NCBI GenBank assembly: GCA_030620455.1
Contig: JAUXEQ010000070.1
Location: 1-7,316 of the forward strand
From: a bacterium
GTDB lineage: Bacteria > UBP14 > UBA6098 > B30-G16
Direction: 5' to 3'
DNA: 7,316 nt
Part shown: positions 6,383 through 7,316 of the stretch, one piece after another
How positions within the stretch are numbered: position 1 is the first letter of the stretch
Layout of the letters: every line of letters starts with the position of its first letter
Notes under the pieces: generated by a model
Seen by the model: the letters and a program-made list of their open reading frames with translations, nothing else
Database searches by the model: none
What the model was told of the DNA's origin: nothing
Translations under genes and position numbers: made by a program

Positions 6383-6401
6383 GTATCTCTTTATCTGTCA
6401 A
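6373..6401 (-). promoter_or_regulatory. Candidate sigma70-type promoter of the HU gene
   Basis: On the minus strand a consensus -35 TTGACA (6396-6401) is followed after 17 bp by TTTTAT (6373-6378), four of six matches to TATAAT. Transcription would start near 6366 and leave a leader of about 30 bases before the HU ATG. It lies 37 bp after the recombinase stop codon. FCB-group sigma factors can prefer other motifs, so this is a candidate only. Confidence 0.5.
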
Positions 6402-6434
6402 GAGATTTATAAAAAATCTAAATATTCCTCGAAA

Positions 6435-7316
6435 TTACTCATCTGGAAATACTAAATCTTCCTCATCATTTATCTTGATTCCATCGAACATTTTAATCTC
6501 TTCTAAATATTCCGGAGTTGCTAAACTATCAGGATCTGGGAGCTCTGCATGTCTAATTTTATCACTTATCCGTAAATTCACATTTCGCAGTTTTCCGAAA
6601 CCATCATCTTTAGAAAGTTCTTGTTCGTTTAGTGGTTTCAGTCTAAGAGTCAGAAAATCATTGAATAATCTAAGTCTATTAACTAAAAGCTTCACTAATT
6701 CTCTAAGGTAAAACATATCTAGACTAAGAACTTGTTCAGAGGGTATATTGAAAATCGGATATAACAGAGGATTCTCATCAATTTCAGATGAAAAGTACTT
6801 TGATATTTCTTCTTCAAGTGATAAGATCTCATTCTTAACATCTTCGATCTCTGACAATACATTATCTCTCTTATAACTGGCGTAATGCATCTTCATGAGA
6901 AGCTCTTTCCTATTAGATTGAAGTTTCTCCAATTTAGAGGATATATCTAACAAACCCGAAAGGTCACCTTCTGATTTTGGAGCGGGAATGTTTTCAATAA
7001 GTCTTTTTTGGAGGAATTGGACAAGTAATTTATCGATAAAAACTGCTCTGTGATAAGTTGAATTTTCGCACTTAACTTTACAACCATAGTAAAATGTTAT
7101 ATTTTTTGCATTATCTTGTAACACTCTCGGTGCAAAAATATCTATTTTCTTCCCGCAATATCCGCACCGTGTGAAACTTAGCTTATGAAAAATGGTGTAA
7201 ACTTTTGTTTGATCTCGAATTCTAATGAGCCTTTTTTTGAACATGGATTGACTATCGATTTCTTTATTAAGGCTTCTTACACCTTTCTTTTCCCTTCTTT
7301 TTTTATTTTCTCTATA
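6435..7316 (-). CDS. Large serine recombinase, C-terminal part (partial, N-terminus beyond window)
   Basis: The frame is open from the right edge to TAA at 6435 and gives 293 visible residues. An internal ATG at 7244 has no ribosome-binding site, and the 24 codons before it (basic, rich in Lys and Arg) continue the frame, so I treat the gene as running past the edge. Visible in order: a basic linker, then a recombinase zinc beta-ribbon with FTRCGYCGKK and YYGCKVKCENSTY (CxxC...CxxxC). A long coiled coil follows (about 100-155 from the internal Met: KLEKLQSNRKELL, EIEDVKNEILSLEEEI). Next is LRELVKLLVNRL plus a beta-strand FLTLRLKPL, as in the C-terminal end of large serine recombinases, then an acidic tail. 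The catalytic serine domain would lie outside, so integrity cannot be judged. By family knowledge such enzymes integrate or excise elements at att sites. No downstream U-tract terminator is seen. Confidence 0.82.
   Translation of the reverse strand, partial: YRENKKRREKKGVRSLNKEIDSQSMFKKRLIRIRDQTKVYTIFHKLSFTRCGYCGKKIDIFAPRVLQDNAKNITFYYGCKVKCENSTYHRAVFIDKLLVQFLQKRLIENIPAPKSEGDLSGLLDISSKLEKLQSNRKELLMKMHYASYKRDNVLSEIEDVKNEILSLEEEISKYFSSEIDENPLLYPIFNIPSEQVLSLDMFYLRELVKLLVNRLRLFNDFLTLRLKPLNEQELSKDDGFGKLRNVNLRISDKIRHAELPDPDSLATPEYLEEIKMFDGIKINDEEDLVFPDE

Noticed and set aside
6407..6423. Terminator hairpin after the recombinase (AGATTT/AAATCT arms)
   Set aside because: The six pairs are mostly A-U and no U-tract follows the second arm on the minus strand.
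1..7316. CRISPR array, tRNA or rRNA genes, insertion-sequence ends
   Set aside because: No regularly spaced repeats, no cloverleaf or rRNA-like stretches, and no transposase with terminal repeats were seen on reading both strands.

Overview
The window is AT-rich and every gene I can support lies on the minus strand, so transcription reads from high to low coordinates. The long secreted protein ends in a type IX secretion (Por) C-terminal sorting domain, and it sits beside an Omp28-type lipoprotein. This points to a Gram-negative member of the FCB group or a related candidate phylum (for example Cloacimonadota- or WOR-3/Stahlbacteria-like). That placement is an inference from protein style, not from a marker gene.

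Layout in the direction of transcription: (1) the C-terminal part of a large serine recombinase enters from the right edge and ends at 6435. (2) A short gap carries a good promoter candidate whose -10 lies inside a 27-bp near-perfect dyad. (3) An HU/IHF-family gene follows (6336-6019). (4) A 56-residue membrane microprotein ending in a CxxC tail (6056-5886) overlaps the HU 3' end out of frame; it strongly resembles the CD1871A family. (5) A 232-bp gap contains a small dyad. (6) A NapH-like polytopic iron-sulfur membrane protein follows (5653-4781). (7) Then comes an Omp28-like lipoprotein with a thioredoxin fold and a CSTC motif (4751-3954). (8) Next is a 684-residue secreted protein with a sorting tail (3940-1886). 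(9) A 347-bp gap holds two inverted repeats and a mini-ORF with a strong ribosome-binding site. (10) A second secreted protein, paralogous to the first, runs off the left edge (1538 to <1).

Functional reading: the microprotein, the iron-sulfur membrane protein and the CxxC lipoprotein look like an electron- or thiol-transfer module crossing the inner membrane. The lipoprotein and the first secreted protein are separated by only 13 bp, so they are almost certainly co-transcribed. The secreted proteins contain several cysteines and could be clients, but this is speculation. HU appears to be the first gene after the candidate promoter, and its 3' end physically overlaps the first gene of the module. 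The most notable item is the microprotein gene, which is short, overlaps HU and is easily missed.
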